Shown here in pieces: positions 8,220-17,152 of a DNA stretch of 64,000 bases; the first letter of the stretch is position 1, and each line of letters starts with the position of its first letter. The position numbers and the translations under genes are program-made. The notes below the pieces were generated by a model. The model was not told where the DNA came from. It searched no databases and saw only the letters and a list, made by a program, of their open reading frames with translations. This stretch comes from BOG-908 sp963692875 (GTDB taxonomy: Bacteria; Pseudomonadota; Alphaproteobacteria; Acetobacterales; Acetobacteraceae), in assembly GCA_965198755.1 (NCBI GenBank), contig OZ240673.1, positions 3,224,001 through 3,288,000 of the forward strand, in the 5' to 3' direction.

Positions 8220-9380
8220 TTACGCAATCCCCGCATGCTCCGCGCACCCGGACAAAAACCCCGCCAGCGTGCGGTGAAAATCCGGCTCGTCCAGAAGAAA
8301 CGCGTCGTGGCCACGATCCGTCTCGATCTCCACGAAGCTCACGTTGGCCGCCGCGCGGTTCAGCGCGCGCGCCACCGCACGCGACCGCGCGGTCGGGAAC
8401 AGCCAGTCCGACGTGAACGACACCAGGCAGAACCGCGTCTTCGTGCCGGCGAACGCGGCGGAGAGGTCGCCGTCGTGTTCGGCGGCCAGGTCGAACCAGT
8501 CCATCGCGCGCGTCACCGTCAGGTAGGAGTTGGCGTCGAACCGACGCACGAAGCTGCTGCCCTGGTGGCGCAGGTAGCTCTCCACCTCGAACACGTCGCC
8601 GAAGAAGCTTGCCGCCTCGCCCTCGGCCGGCACGCTGGCCGCGTCCCGTCGCGTCTTGCGGCCGAACTTGCGTCCCAGCGCCTCTTCGGAGAGGTAGGTG
8701 ATGTGCGCCATCATCCGTGCCACCGCCAGGCCCCGCGCCGGCGTGCGTCCCTCCGCCCAATATCGGCCGCCCATGAAGTCCGGGTCGGCCGCAATCGCCT
8801 GCCGGCTGACCTCGTTGAAGGCGATGTTCTGCGCCGAGTGGTAGGCGGCCGTGGCAATCGGCACCGCGGCGAACACCATCTCCGGGAAGCTCGCCGCCCA
8901 TTGCAGCACCTGCATGCCGCCCATCGAGCCGCCGACCACGGCGAACAGCCGCGCGATGCCCAGCCGGCGCACCAGCATCTGCTGCGCGCGCACCATGTCG
9001 CCGATGGTGATCGGCGGGAAGTCCGTGCCCCAGACCTGGCCGTCGGGTCCGCGGTCGCGTGGGCCGGTGCTACCCATGCAGCCGCCCAGCACGTTGCTGC
9101 AGATGACGTAGTAGCGGTCGGTATCGATCGTCAGGCCGGGGCCCACCAGGCTGTCCCACCAGCCGGGCTTGCCGGTCAGCGGCTGAGTTTCGGCGGCGTA
9201 CTGGTCGCCGGTCAGCGCGTGGCACAGCAGGATGGCGTTGGATGCGCTGGCGTTCAGCGCGCCGTAGGTGCGGTAGGCGATGTCGAATGCGTCGAGCGTG
9301 CGGCCGCATTCGAGCGCTAGCCCCTCGGGGAAGTGCGCGGCCTGGTGGGTCACCTGTTCCAGGATGGGGGCGGTGTCCAT
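8220..9380 (-). CDS. metX: Homoserine O-acetyltransferase MetX
   Basis: 386 residues. An alpha/beta-hydrolase acyltransferase that acylates homoserine at the first committed step of methionine synthesis. Visible motifs: LLCHALTGDQY (oxyanion region), GGCMGSTGPRDRGPDGQVWG, nucleophile Ser in VVGGSMGGMQVLQWA (about residue 150), catalytic Asp in FTSDWLFPT, and His in DRGHDAFLLDEP near the C-terminus. The ATG at 9380 is the natural start. Pairing with metW downstream supports the assignment. Acetyl versus succinyl specificity cannot be settled by eye. I looked for a SAM-II riboswitch upstream and did not see one. Confidence 0.95.
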   Translation of the reverse strand: MDTAPILEQVTHQAAHFPEGLALECGRTLDAFDIAYRTYGALNASASNAILLCHALTGDQYAAETQPLTGKPGWWDSLVGPGLTIDTDRYYVICSNVLGGCMGSTGPRDRGPDGQVWGTDFPPITIGDMVRAQQMLVRRLGIARLFAVVGGSMGGMQVLQWAASFPEMVFAAVPIATAAYHSAQNIAFNEVSRQAIAADPDFMGGRYWAEGRTPARGLAVARMMAHITYLSEEALGRKFGRKTRRDAASVPAEGEAASFFGDVFEVESYLRHQGSSFVRRFDANSYLTVTRAMDWFDLAAEHDGDLSAAFAGTKTRFCLVSFTSDWLFPTARSRAVARALNRAAANVSFVEIETDRGHDAFLLDEPDFHRTLAGFLSGCAEHAGIA

Positions 9381-9411
9381 CGCGGTGTTGCACAGGCTGG
9401 GGAAATGCTAG

Positions 9412-9544
9412 TCAAGCGGTTCTTTTTTGAAAAAAAGAACCAAAAAACTTTTGCTCCCTGTCGGGGACCTATCCGGCGAGCGCGCGACAGCGGAAGTAAA
9501 AGTCTTTTGCTTCTTTTTTTCAGAAAAGAAGGCCTTGCTTGCTT
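9412..9544. repeat. Interspersed palindromic repeat, full copy (R7)
   Basis: GTTC left arm and CTTC right arm. It lies between metX (5' end) and the SCO gene (3' end) and touches the SCO stop codon. Confidence 0.85.
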
Positions 9545-10225
9545 CTACGACACGTTCCGCAAGATCGCCCGCGCCATCACCGTCTCGCTCGCCCCGGCCG
9601 GGATCGGCGCCACGAAACGCCCATCCGGCGCCATCAGGTAGATCACCGAGCTATGATCCATCGCGTAACCCGCTACGCCGCTCTCCTGGTGCAGCACGCT
9701 GGTCACCTGGTACTCGTCTTCGACCTGCCGCAGCGCGCCGGGCGGCCCTGTCAGCCCCACCAGCGAGGGCATGAACGCCTGGACGTAGTGGTGCACCACC
9801 GCCCGCGTGTCGCGCAGCGGGTCGACGGTGATGAACAGCGGCTGCACCCGCGCCGCCGCAGCGCCAAGCCGCCCTACCGCGCCTGCCAGCACGCTGAGCG
9901 TTTGCGGGCACACGTCCCTGCAGGTGGTGTAGCCGAAATACACCAACAGGTACTTCTCCGGGAAGCTACGCTCGGTCACGGTCCTGCCGTCGTCGGCGAG
10001 CAGGCGGAACGGGCCGCCGACCTGGTCGTCCTGCCCGCCGGTCCGGCCCTGGCCCGCGCCGGCCCAAACCACCAGCCCGGCTGCCAGCAAGGCGCAGGCA
10101 ACGCCCGCCAACGCCAGGCCGGCGCGGTGGCGGCGCTGCGCCGGGGCGGCTTGGTGACGGCGCGCCGGGGCGGCGTGGTGGGGTAGCTGCGCCGGCGCGC
10201 TGGGCTTGGTCCTGACCTTCGCCAT
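9545..10225 (-). CDS. SCO1/SenC family copper chaperone/thioredoxin-like protein
   Basis: 226 residues. An N-terminal membrane anchor (about residues 37-57) follows a basic cytoplasmic tail, and then a thioredoxin-fold SCO domain. The copper motif CRDVCP (about residue 105, CxxxC) and the distal His in YAMDHSSVIYL (about residue 190) are present, as in proteins that deliver copper to cytochrome oxidase CuA. The ATG at 10225 overlaps the stop of the upstream CopD-cytochrome c gene (TGATG), so translation is probably coupled. Its place behind copC and copD-cytochrome c supports a periplasmic copper-trafficking role. Confidence 0.92.
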   Translation of the reverse strand: MAKVRTKPSAPAQLPHHAAPARRHQAAPAQRRHRAGLALAGVACALLAAGLVVWAGAGQGRTGGQDDQVGGPFRLLADDGRTVTERSFPEKYLLVYFGYTTCRDVCPQTLSVLAGAVGRLGAAAARVQPLFITVDPLRDTRAVVHHYVQAFMPSLVGLTGPPGALRQVEDEYQVTSVLHQESGVAGYAMDHSSVIYLMAPDGRFVAPIPAGASETVMARAILRNVS

Positions 10226-12162
10226 CACATCGGCATCTTTATGTTCATCTTTATGTCCATGTCCAGGTGGTCCATGGTCGGGCTCCCCGCAGCGGCCACC
10301 GGGTGCATGCGCAGCCCGTCGATCTCTGCGCGCAGGGATTTCGGGTCGTCCCAGCCGGCCCCGCCTTGCGTCCGCTGTGCCGCACGCAGCCATCCCCCAG
10401 CGTCGATGATGAACTGCGTGCCGTCCAGCTCTCCCGGTTGCACGCCGGCGACGATGGCGTAGGCCGCGGCCACGCTTTCGTCGCGCACCACGCACGTGCC
10501 GGGCGGTGCCGCGCCGGACGCCACCACGGTCGTGGCCCCGCCGGCGTCGGTCGGCACCGAGGCCAGCGTGCCGAACACCAGGCGCACGAAGCGGCCGCGC
10601 AGGTCGGCCGATTGCGTTGTGTCGGCTCCGCAGCGCGCGGAGAAGCCAGGTGCGTGCACCGGCACCGGCCAGCGTCCGGTCGCGTGGAACGCCACGCCGG
10701 CGTTGTGCGCCCGGACGTAGTCGATCAGCGCCCAGCGCTGGTCGTCGTCCAGCTTGCCGGCGAAGCCAGGCATCGCCTGTCTGCCTTCCGGCGTGCGGAT
10801 GCCGTGCGCCAGCCACCAGAATAGTTCGCCGTCGCTGTGCATCCAAAGATGCGATGCGGTCAGGTCGGTCGGCGGCACCGGCAGGGTGTTTGCCAGCACG
10901 CCGTCCCCCGCCCCGCCGGCGCCGTGGCAGGCGACGCAGTTCTGCGCGAACAGCGTGCCGCCCTCGGCGATGGTCTCCGAGGAGAAGCCGGTCGGCGAGT
11001 GGTAGAAGCTGGTGGGGTATGCGTCGGCCAGCAGCAGGCCGAAATGCGGCACCGCGAACCAGGCAGCCACCGCCACCACGGCCGCCGCCGGCAGGCGACG
11101 GCGGCGGCACGCAAAGGCGGCCGCCAGCAGCGCCAGCCCGGCGCCCAGCGCCAGGGCAGCCTCGATCACCTCACGACGGAAATCCGGGTCCTCGCGCACC
11201 GCCTCGAAGCTGATTGTCTTGGCAAACGGCCACAGCGCCTGCAGGTGCATCGCCGGCGGCAGCCCGCTCAGCACCTCGGCGGCGAACAGGACGGCCAACG
11301 CGGCGCCGGTCTGCAGGACGATGCTGCGCAGGAGCACACGGCGTGCGTGCGCCGGCTCGGCGCCCAGCAGGGCCGGCGCGAAACGATAGCGGTTGGCCAG
11401 CGCGAAGCCGATCAGCACGGCGAACAGCAACAGCTTGACGATGATCATCCAGCCATAGGCGGTGCCGACCAGGCCGGGGATGCTCGCCACCAGCACCCAG
11501 CTCTGCACCAGCGCGGTTGCGGCCAGGGCGGCGACGCACGCCTTGCCCATCGGCGAGAACCAGCGTGCGGCCGCGGCGGCCGTCTTCGCCGGCGCGGTGA
11601 GGATCACCATCAGCAACGGCGCCAGCCCGCCGAGCCAGGCGCCCGAGGCGATGAGGTGCACCGCGTCGCACCACAGCAGCACGCTCGGCCCCTGGTACAT
11701 GGAGGCGGCGTGGCTGTGCCCGGCCTCCAGGCACACCGCCACCGTGGCGGCCGCGAACGCCGCGCGCTGGCGTGGCAGGCTGTCACGCCAGCCGAGTGCC
11801 AGACCGGTCGCCAGCAACGCCAGCAGCTGCAACGCCACCACGTGCCCGAACGCCGTCTTCGCCAGCACCGTCGGCACCGCGGCGAGCACGTCGGCCAGCG
11901 ACCCCGCATCCGACATGGTGGCGGACTGCGCCAGCAGCCACACGGCCAGGCCCAGCACGGCGGCGGCGAGGCTAAGCTGCGTGATCCGCATCAGCCGCCG
12001 CGTGGTGTCCGCGGCAACGCTGGCCGGCGCATGCGCCAGCGCAGGCGGTGCAACCACGACGCGGAAGGTCAGCGCACCAAACACCGAGAGCAGGCCAGTG
12101 ACCGCCGCGTCGCGCGCAACGGCCAGCGCCAAGCCGCCCTGCAGGTCGAACGGGGGCACCAC
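10225..12162 (-). CDS. CopD family copper-resistance/transport protein fused to cytochrome c
   Basis: 645 residues. The N-terminal two-thirds (about 1-385) has multiple membrane helices with CopD-type histidines (LEAGHSHAASM, CDAVHLIASGAWLGG). A periplasmic class I cytochrome c domain follows, with one heme motif CVACH (about residue 425) and an axial Met candidate in RQAMPGFAGKL. The tail ends in a Met/Asp/Lys segment (MDHLDMDIKMNIKMPM) that could bind Cu(I); this is an inference. GTG start at 12162, six bases after the copC stop. The stop overlaps the SCO start. CopC, CopD and SCO form one copper import/handling operon; the heme domain may couple it to redox. Confidence 0.9.
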   Translation of the reverse strand: MVPPFDLQGGLALAVARDAAVTGLLSVFGALTFRVVVAPPALAHAPASVAADTTRRLMRITQLSLAAAVLGLAVWLLAQSATMSDAGSLADVLAAVPTVLAKTAFGHVVALQLLALLATGLALGWRDSLPRQRAAFAAATVAVCLEAGHSHAASMYQGPSVLLWCDAVHLIASGAWLGGLAPLLMVILTAPAKTAAAAARWFSPMGKACVAALAATALVQSWVLVASIPGLVGTAYGWMIIVKLLLFAVLIGFALANRYRFAPALLGAEPAHARRVLLRSIVLQTGAALAVLFAAEVLSGLPPAMHLQALWPFAKTISFEAVREDPDFRREVIEAALALGAGLALLAAAFACRRRRLPAAAVVAVAAWFAVPHFGLLLADAYPTSFYHSPTGFSSETIAEGGTLFAQNCVACHGAGGAGDGVLANTLPVPPTDLTASHLWMHSDGELFWWLAHGIRTPEGRQAMPGFAGKLDDDQRWALIDYVRAHNAGVAFHATGRWPVPVHAPGFSARCGADTTQSADLRGRFVRLVFGTLASVPTDAGGATTVVASGAAPPGTCVVRDESVAAAYAIVAGVQPGELDGTQFIIDAGGWLRAAQRTQGGAGWDDPKSLRAEIDGLRMHPVAAAGSPTMDHLDMDIKMNIKMPM

Positions 12163-12168
12163 GCCCCG

Positions 12169-12522
12169 CTACTTCCCCACGGTGAAGGAGAACTTGCCCT
12201 GCGTCTTGTGGGTGTCTACCGAGGTGACGTGCCAGATCACCGTATACTTGCCCGGCGCGAGCTTCCTCACCGGCACGGCAAACTTCGTGGCGTCGCCCGT
12301 TGCAGCGTGGGCAGTGCCGGCCGCCACGCTGGCGCCAAAGGAATCCTGCACCTGCAGGCGGGAGAAATCCGGCTCGATCCCCTGCGTGAAGGTCAGCTGC
12401 ACCTCTACGGGCGGCGTGGGTACGGTGCTGCCGACACGCGGCAACGCGCCCTCCAGGAACGCGTGGGCGGATGCGGAGCCCGCGGCGGCGAGCGCGCAGG
12501 CGACGATGATGGCTCTGTTCAA
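12169..12522 (-). CDS. copC: CopC periplasmic copper-binding protein (first copy)
   Basis: 117 residues. A signal peptide ends in SASAHAF, so the mature protein begins with His, the usual Cu(II) amino-terminal ligand. The beta-sandwich ends with VDTHKTQGKFSFTVGK, matching the conserved D-x-H copper site of CopC. The start chosen is TTG at 12522, because an AGGA lies 9 bases upstream and it gives a proper signal peptide. The longer frame to 12714 reads through a repeat. First gene of copC-copD/cytochrome c-SCO; repeat R8 lies upstream. Confidence 0.88.
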   Translation of the reverse strand: MNRAIIVACALAAAGSASAHAFLEGALPRVGSTVPTPPVEVQLTFTQGIEPDFSRLQVQDSFGASVAAGTAHAATGDATKFAVPVRKLAPGKYTVIWHVTSVDTHKTQGKFSFTVGK

Positions 12523-12552
12523 TGTCAGATTTCCTGGGTGATCAAGGTGAAG

Positions 12553-12701
12553 GCAAGGCAAGCGGTTCTTTTTTGAAAAAAAGAACCAAAAAACTTTTGT
12601 CTCTCGTGGGTGTGCCGTGGTGAGACGTGTTGTTTCAGCTGTCCGCGACAGCGCGCGGAAAAGCTTTTTGCTTCTTTCTCTCGAAAAAGAAGGGCTTGCT
12701 C
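12553..12701. repeat. Interspersed palindromic repeat, full copy (R8)
   Basis: GTTC left arm, CTTC right arm. It separates the copper operon from the outer-membrane-like gene upstream and ends at that gene's stop codon. Confidence 0.85.
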
Positions 12702-13688
12702 TCACTGCAACCACCGCACCAGCGGCGCCCCGATCGAGTTGGGATACAGATCATCGAGAAACACGTGCAGCTGCACGGTGAACCCGACATTCGTGCCGGC
12801 CGCCTTGTTCAGCGGTATCAGCGCTTCCAGCCCCACCTGATACCAGGTGCGCAGGTAGATCACCCCCGGCGCCGCAGTCCAGGACGTCGACACGTTGCTG
12901 GGCGAGTTGGTGGAGGACACGTAGCCGAACTCCACCAGCGGAATCAGGTGCGCGAGCGGTTCCGGCAGGCCGTAATCCTTTATCTGCGCCTGCAAAAAGG
13001 GAATGCTGTACTGTATAGACAACCCGCCGATCACCTCGTTCGGGTTGCCGCTGTTGAACTGCATCGACTGCAGCTGGGACTGCGGCGACGTGCCGCTCGT
13101 CACGCCCTGCACCGGTGCCAGCTGAGACTTCAGGCTCTTGTCCGCGATCGCGTAGCTCAGCTCGCCGGTGAACGCGACCGGCTGCAGCAGCGGGATCGGC
13201 ACCTCCTCGAGGTCTTTGCCGAAATACACAGTGGGTGCAGTGTTGCCGTAAGCGTCGGCGCCGGTGTGCGTGGTGCCGGTGTGGCCGAACTCGCGGATGA
13301 CGCCGAACGCCAGGATGAAGTCGTGGTCGGGGCTGAGGCATTTGGCCCATTTGCTGGTGACCACCAGGTCGTCCCAGCCGTACTGCGTCTTGGCGTGCTC
13401 GGTCTGGTTGACGGTCCAGTCGTCGTTGAACGCGAAGCCGATCTCGTCTGTCAGCCGCTTGTCGTATTCGAACTGGAAGCTGGTGTCGTGGCTTGGGCCT
13501 GGTCCGCCATCGGCACCCTCGCGGGTGGTGACCACCTGCGGCAGCGTGATCTCGTCGGCAACACCAGGGTCGTCCAGCGTGAGGGTGACGGGGTAGACGC
13601 GGCTGCCGCACACCGCGTGGCAGGCGGCCGGAGAGGTGGCCAGCAGACCGCTGGCGCACAGCAGCGCCGCGGGGAGAGTCCGGAACAT
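12702..13688 (-). CDS. Secreted outer-membrane-like protein next to copper genes
   Basis: 328 residues. A Sec signal peptide (about residues 1-25, ending ACHA) is followed by alternating beta-strand-rich sequence with many aromatic-ended strands (FQFEYDKRL, DFILAFGVI, WYQVGLEALIPL). This is the style of a small outer-membrane barrel or transporter-like protein. No family-defining motif is visible to me. It lies just upstream of copC with a repeat between. Co-location suggests, but does not prove, a role in metal handling. ATG at 13688. The length and strand periodicity fit the family of MetA-pathway/transporter-like barrels. Confidence 0.7.
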   Translation of the reverse strand: MFRTLPAALLCASGLLATSPAACHAVCGSRVYPVTLTLDDPGVADEITLPQVVTTREGADGGPGPSHDTSFQFEYDKRLTDEIGFAFNDDWTVNQTEHAKTQYGWDDLVVTSKWAKCLSPDHDFILAFGVIREFGHTGTTHTGADAYGNTAPTVYFGKDLEEVPIPLLQPVAFTGELSYAIADKSLKSQLAPVQGVTSGTSPQSQLQSMQFNSGNPNEVIGGLSIQYSIPFLQAQIKDYGLPEPLAHLIPLVEFGYVSSTNSPSNVSTSWTAAPGVIYLRTWYQVGLEALIPLNKAAGTNVGFTVQLHVFLDDLYPNSIGAPLVRWLQ

Positions 13689-13725
13689 GCGAGATCCTGC
13701 CTTGAGCGGCGGCGGGAGCGGGCAG

Positions 13726-13859
13726 AAAGCAAGGCCTGCTTTTTTGAAAAAAAGCAGCTAAAAACTTTTGGTCCGGCTGTCGCGGAACCTCCCTCAGCGT
13801 GTACTCAAGGGAACAAAAGTTTTTTGGTTCTCTTTTTCAAAAAAGAACTGCTTGCTTGC
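13726..13859. repeat. Interspersed palindromic repeat, full copy (R9)
   Basis: CTGC left arm, GTTC right arm (one T replaced by C in the run). Confidence 0.85.
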
Positions 13860-13940
13860 CTGTCGCCGGCCTGCACCGCTGACGTAAAAACAACGGTGTG
13901 CAGCTTCGCACCAAGCGCCGCTGCACACGAGAATCAGTCT

Positions 13941-14342
13941 TCAGGCGAAAGCAGGTGGTCCGGTCGCCGGCGGTGTAGTGACCAGGCGCGCAGGCGGCGC
14001 GCGTGCCGGGTGCGCGCAACCGGCGCGAGCCAGGCGCTGCGACGCTACGGGCAGCACAGGATGAGGAGCGAGTACCGCCAGGTCGTGCGCGAGTGAGGCG
14101 GCCGGCTGCATGATGGCGGGATCGGCCACGTGCTGCCGTAGCGGTGGGGATTGGTCGTGCCCTGGCTGGCCCGCGTGACAGAAGACGGTGGCCGCTTCCA
14201 GCGCCGACATTGTTGCGCGTTGCCGAACGGATGCGTCGGCACAGATGCTGCCGCAGACTTGACCGGCGAGCACCAGCGCCACCGCCAGCCAACGGCAGAG
14301 CCGGGCACCGCCGCCGGACGACCATGCAGAGCGAAGAAGCAT
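13941..14342 (-). CDS. Small secreted hypothetical protein (DUF2946-like)
   Basis: 133 residues. The hydrophobic signal segment LCRWLAVALVLAGQVCGS (about 14-31) is followed by a His/Pro-containing region with FCHAGQPGHD and a basic tail. The layout resembles DUF2946-type small periplasmic proteins that accompany copper or TonB genes, but the usual CPLC motif is absent, so the link is tentative. ATG at 14342, no strong ribosome site. It sits between two copper clusters. It could also be a spurious frame. Confidence 0.4.
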   Translation of the reverse strand: MLLRSAWSSGGGARLCRWLAVALVLAGQVCGSICADASVRQRATMSALEAATVFCHAGQPGHDQSPPLRQHVADPAIMQPAASLAHDLAVLAPHPVLPVASQRLARAGCAHPARAPPARLVTTPPATGPPAFA

Positions 14343-14458
14343 CGTAGTGCTGATTAGCAGTGTTTCCGCCGACCGACAACGCGTGCGGGCTGGGAAGTTG
14401 GTTTCCCGGCCAATACAACGAGTGATACCGACCGTCTTGGGTTTTGACCGGTGACAAG

Positions 14459-14566
14459 CGAGCAAAAAACATTGTTCCCTTAGGCGCGCGATGCAGAAAC
14501 CTCCGCGACAGCCGAACCAAAAGTCTTTTGCTTCTTTTCTTCAGAAAAGAAGGCCTTGCCTTCCTT
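14459..14566. repeat. Interspersed palindromic repeat, decayed left and intact right arm (R10)
   Basis: The right arm is CTTC type with the variant loop CTTTTCTTCAGAAAAG. The left arm is reduced to an AAAAAACATTGTTCCC trace. Confidence 0.7.
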
Positions 14567-14779
14567 GCCGGACTTCGATTAGCCAAGGCGTGCCAGTTCT
14601 GTAGATGTGGCGCGGACGAGTGCACGGTGCGTGCCTAGCCGCGCGCAGAGCGCTCCCTGCCAGGTCACCACCGGGACGCAGGGCGCCATCCGCACGGCCA
14701 GCCTGGGTCACCCGTGTGAACCGCTTGTCCGGCGCTCGATAGCCGAAGGCGCACTCGATGAAGCTGCGGCAAGCGCCGC

Positions 14780-14858
14780 CGTCGCGCGCTCGCCAGTGAG
14801 CGCGCGACAGCGAAGTCAAACGCTTTTTGCGACTTCTTCTCGAAAAAGAGGGCCTATT
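14780..14858. repeat. Decayed repeat copy (R11)
   Basis: The centre GTCGCGCGCTC...GCGCGACAGC is clear, with a degenerate right arm. It ends 4 bases before the stop of the small lipoprotein-like gene. Confidence 0.6.
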
Positions 14859-14861
14859 CTT

Positions 14862-14984
14862 CTACCAGACCCAGCAGCGCGGCGGCCGCGCCCCGTAAGG
14901 CCCGATCACCCCCGGCCGGCAGGCGCAAGCGCCGATAGAGGAGACGACACCAAGCAGGATCAACGTGGCAAACACACGGCGCAT
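14862..14984 (-). CDS. Very small Cys-rich secreted peptide
   Basis: 40 residues: a hydrophobic segment (ATLILLGVVSSIGACAC) then RPGVIGPYGARPPRCWVW. The Cys after GA could be a lipobox, giving a tiny lipoprotein. ATG at 14984; a longer frame upstream lacks a convincing start. The compact Cys/Gly/Pro/Trp ending looks like the small conserved secreted peptides often annotated as hypothetical in Acetobacteraceae. That comparison is from memory. Confidence 0.45.
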   Translation of the reverse strand: MRRVFATLILLGVVSSIGACACRPGVIGPYGARPPRCWVW

Positions 14985-15144
14985 TGGGAAAAACCTTTCG
15001 GCACTGGGATTGAGGCGCATCTGCACTTGTCCATGTGTCCGGATGACGGCGGCAACATCACGGAGTGCAACAGCCGGCGTCCCGGTTGGACGCCGGCACA
15101 CCCCTAGGTTACAGGCGCCGCCTGTTTGGAGTCTCGGCCCGACG

Positions 15145-15519
15145 ATGCGCATGTTCAGCACGCTGCCCCTGCTTCTGTCCCTCGCCTGCGCGGCTCCGGC
15201 CGCCGCCCACGCCATCTTGGTGGACAGCACGCCGGCGCCGCTGGCCCACGTAAAGGCCGGCCAGCTGACGATTGATTTCCGCTACAACAGCCGAGTGGAT
15301 GCGGGCCGCTCCAAGCTGGTGCTGCTGCACGGTGACGACGAAACCCGCCTCACCCAGCAGGACGCCACCAGCCCGGACCACCTGCGTGCCGCGCTGACGC
15401 TGGCCCCCGGCGACTACACCATCGCCTGGCAGGTGCTAGCGACGGACGGCCACATCACCCGTGGCCGCGTGCCCTTCACCGTGGACCCCGCCGCCCCCAC
15501 GACCGCGAGCGCCAGATAG
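15145..15519 (+). CDS. copC: CopC periplasmic copper-binding protein (second copy)
   Basis: 124 residues. Signal peptide ending AAPAAAHAILVDS, so mature His1 is available as a copper ligand. The C-terminal site is LATDGHITRGRVPFTV, keeping the conserved Asp and His. ATG at 15145; the ATG at 15151 is an alternative. The copD gene follows with its GTG two bases after the stop, so the two are surely co-transcribed. It differs strongly from the copC at 12.2-12.5 kb, so the two are not a recent duplication. Confidence 0.9.
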   Translation: MRMFSTLPLLLSLACAAPAAAHAILVDSTPAPLAHVKAGQLTIDFRYNSRVDAGRSKLVLLHGDDETRLTQQDATSPDHLRAALTLAPGDYTIAWQVLATDGHITRGRVPFTVDPAAPTTASAR

Positions 15520-15520
15520 G

Positions 15521-17152
15521 GTGAGCCACCTTGTCGACCTGATCGGCTACCTGGGCATCCTGCTGCACGGGCTGGTGATCGTCAGCCAGTCGATGGCGCT
15601 GGGCGGCATGCTGTTCCTGGTGGCCCTCGCACGGCCGTTCGCAGCGCAGATCGGCCCGGACGTGCTGCGCCGGACAGCCTGGATCGCCGCCTGGAGCGCG
15701 GCCGCCCTGGTTACGATCGAAGTGGTCAACGTCGGCCTGCAGACGGCGGTGCTGGTGGTGACCGTGGACCTGCCGGTAAGCAACGTGCTGCAGGCCAACT
15801 TCGCCCTCGCCGGCATTATCAAGACGGTGGCGGCCGCCTGTCTCGCGCTGCTGCTGTGGCGCGGGGCGCGGGCGCGGTGGCTGCTGGCGGCCGGTGCGGT
15901 GGAGCTGGTGGCCGCCACGCTGACCACCCACGCGATGGCGCGGCTGACCGATAGCTGGCTGCTGCTGGGCGTGGAAGCCCTGCACCAGTTGGGTGCCGCG
16001 ATCTGGATCGGCGGCATACCCTGCTTCGTCATGGCGCTGGCGCGGCTGCACGACGGCACTTCGCTGCGCGTGGTGGGCGGCCGGTTCTCCCGCATGTCGA
16101 TGGCCGGGGTGGCGTGCATCCTGGCGTCGGGTGTCACGATGTCGCTGTTCTACATCGGCTCCTGGCCGGCGATGTACGGCACCGCCTACGGCGTGATGGT
16201 GGGTGCGAAGATCGCCATGTTCGCCATGCTGCTGTGCCTGGGCGCCGGCAACTTCCTGGTGACCGAACGGCTGCGGCGCGACCCGGCAACACCGGTGCTG
16301 CGCATGCGCCGCTTCGCCGAGGTGGAGATCGGCATCGGCTTCACCGTGTTCTTCGCCGCCGCATCGCTCACCTCCGTGCCGCCGGCCGTCGACCTCACCA
16401 CCGACCGCGCCACCTGGTCCGAGATCGTGGCGCGCGATCTCACACCGCACTGGCCGCGCCTGCACTCGCCGGACCACGCTGGCCTGGCCATCCCCGCGCT
16501 GCAGGCGCAGCTCGACGCGCAGGCCCGCGCGCGTGCCGCCGAACCGCGCGCCGCCTTCGTGGAAGGCTCGGGCGAGATACCGCCGCGCAACGCGGACGAC
16601 ATCGCCTGGTCGGAATACAACCACCACTGGGCCGGGCTGTTCGTGCTGGCGATCGGCCTCCTCGCGTTGATCAACCAGGCCGGCGTGCGCTGGGCGCGCA
16701 ATTGGCCGCTGGTGTTCCTCGGCCTGTCGGTGTTCCTGCTGCTGCGCTCGGACCCGGAAGTCTGGCCGCTCGGCAACATCGGGCTGATCGTCTCGCTGCG
16801 CGACCCCGAGGTGGTGCAGCACCGCATCTTCGCGCTGCTGCCACTGATGTTCGGCATCTTCGAGTGGTGCGTGCGCACCGGCCGCCTGCGTGGCCGTGCG
16901 GCCGCACAGGTGTTCCCGCTGGTGTGCGCCGGCGGCGGCGCGCTGCTGCTGACGCATAACCACACGATCGCCAACGTGAAGGACGCGCTGCTGATCGAGT
17001 TCACCCACACGCCGCTGGCTCTGACGTCGATCGTCGCAGGCTGGTCGCGCTGGGTGGAGATACGCAGCCCGGGGGCGAAGGTGACAGGTTGGGTGTGGCC
17101 TGTGTGCTTCGTGCTGATCGGGTTGATGTTGTTCTTCTACAGGGAAGCCTGA
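15521..17152 (+). CDS. copD: CopD family copper transport protein (second copy)
   Basis: 543 residues. Many membrane helices throughout. The CopD core (about 1-300) includes LLGVEALHQLGAAIWIGGIPCF with the conserved His. A C-terminal membrane extension (about 365-540) holds LLTHNHTIANVKDALLIEFTH, which is rich in His and may bind metal. No cytochrome domain, unlike the CopD at 10.2-12.2 kb. GTG at 15521 directly behind copC. Expected role: moving copper supplied by CopC across the inner membrane. Confidence 0.88.
   Translation: MSHLVDLIGYLGILLHGLVIVSQSMALGGMLFLVALARPFAAQIGPDVLRRTAWIAAWSAAALVTIEVVNVGLQTAVLVVTVDLPVSNVLQANFALAGIIKTVAAACLALLLWRGARARWLLAAGAVELVAATLTTHAMARLTDSWLLLGVEALHQLGAAIWIGGIPCFVMALARLHDGTSLRVVGGRFSRMSMAGVACILASGVTMSLFYIGSWPAMYGTAYGVMVGAKIAMFAMLLCLGAGNFLVTERLRRDPATPVLRMRRFAEVEIGIGFTVFFAAASLTSVPPAVDLTTDRATWSEIVARDLTPHWPRLHSPDHAGLAIPALQAQLDAQARARAAEPRAAFVEGSGEIPPRNADDIAWSEYNHHWAGLFVLAIGLLALINQAGVRWARNWPLVFLGLSVFLLLRSDPEVWPLGNIGLIVSLRDPEVVQHRIFALLPLMFGIFEWCVRTGRLRGRAAAQVFPLVCAGGGALLLTHNHTIANVKDALLIEFTHTPLALTSIVAGWSRWVEIRSPGAKVTGWVWPVCFVLIGLMLFFYREA

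Noticed and set aside
9381..9420. SAM-II riboswitch upstream of metX
   Set aside because: I looked for the pseudoknot in the short leader and saw only the start of a palindromic repeat.
12610..12840. Short ORFs with runs such as FCFFFSKKKALL, found at many positions
   Set aside because: They are translations of repeat arms, which lack stops in several frames, and not real genes.
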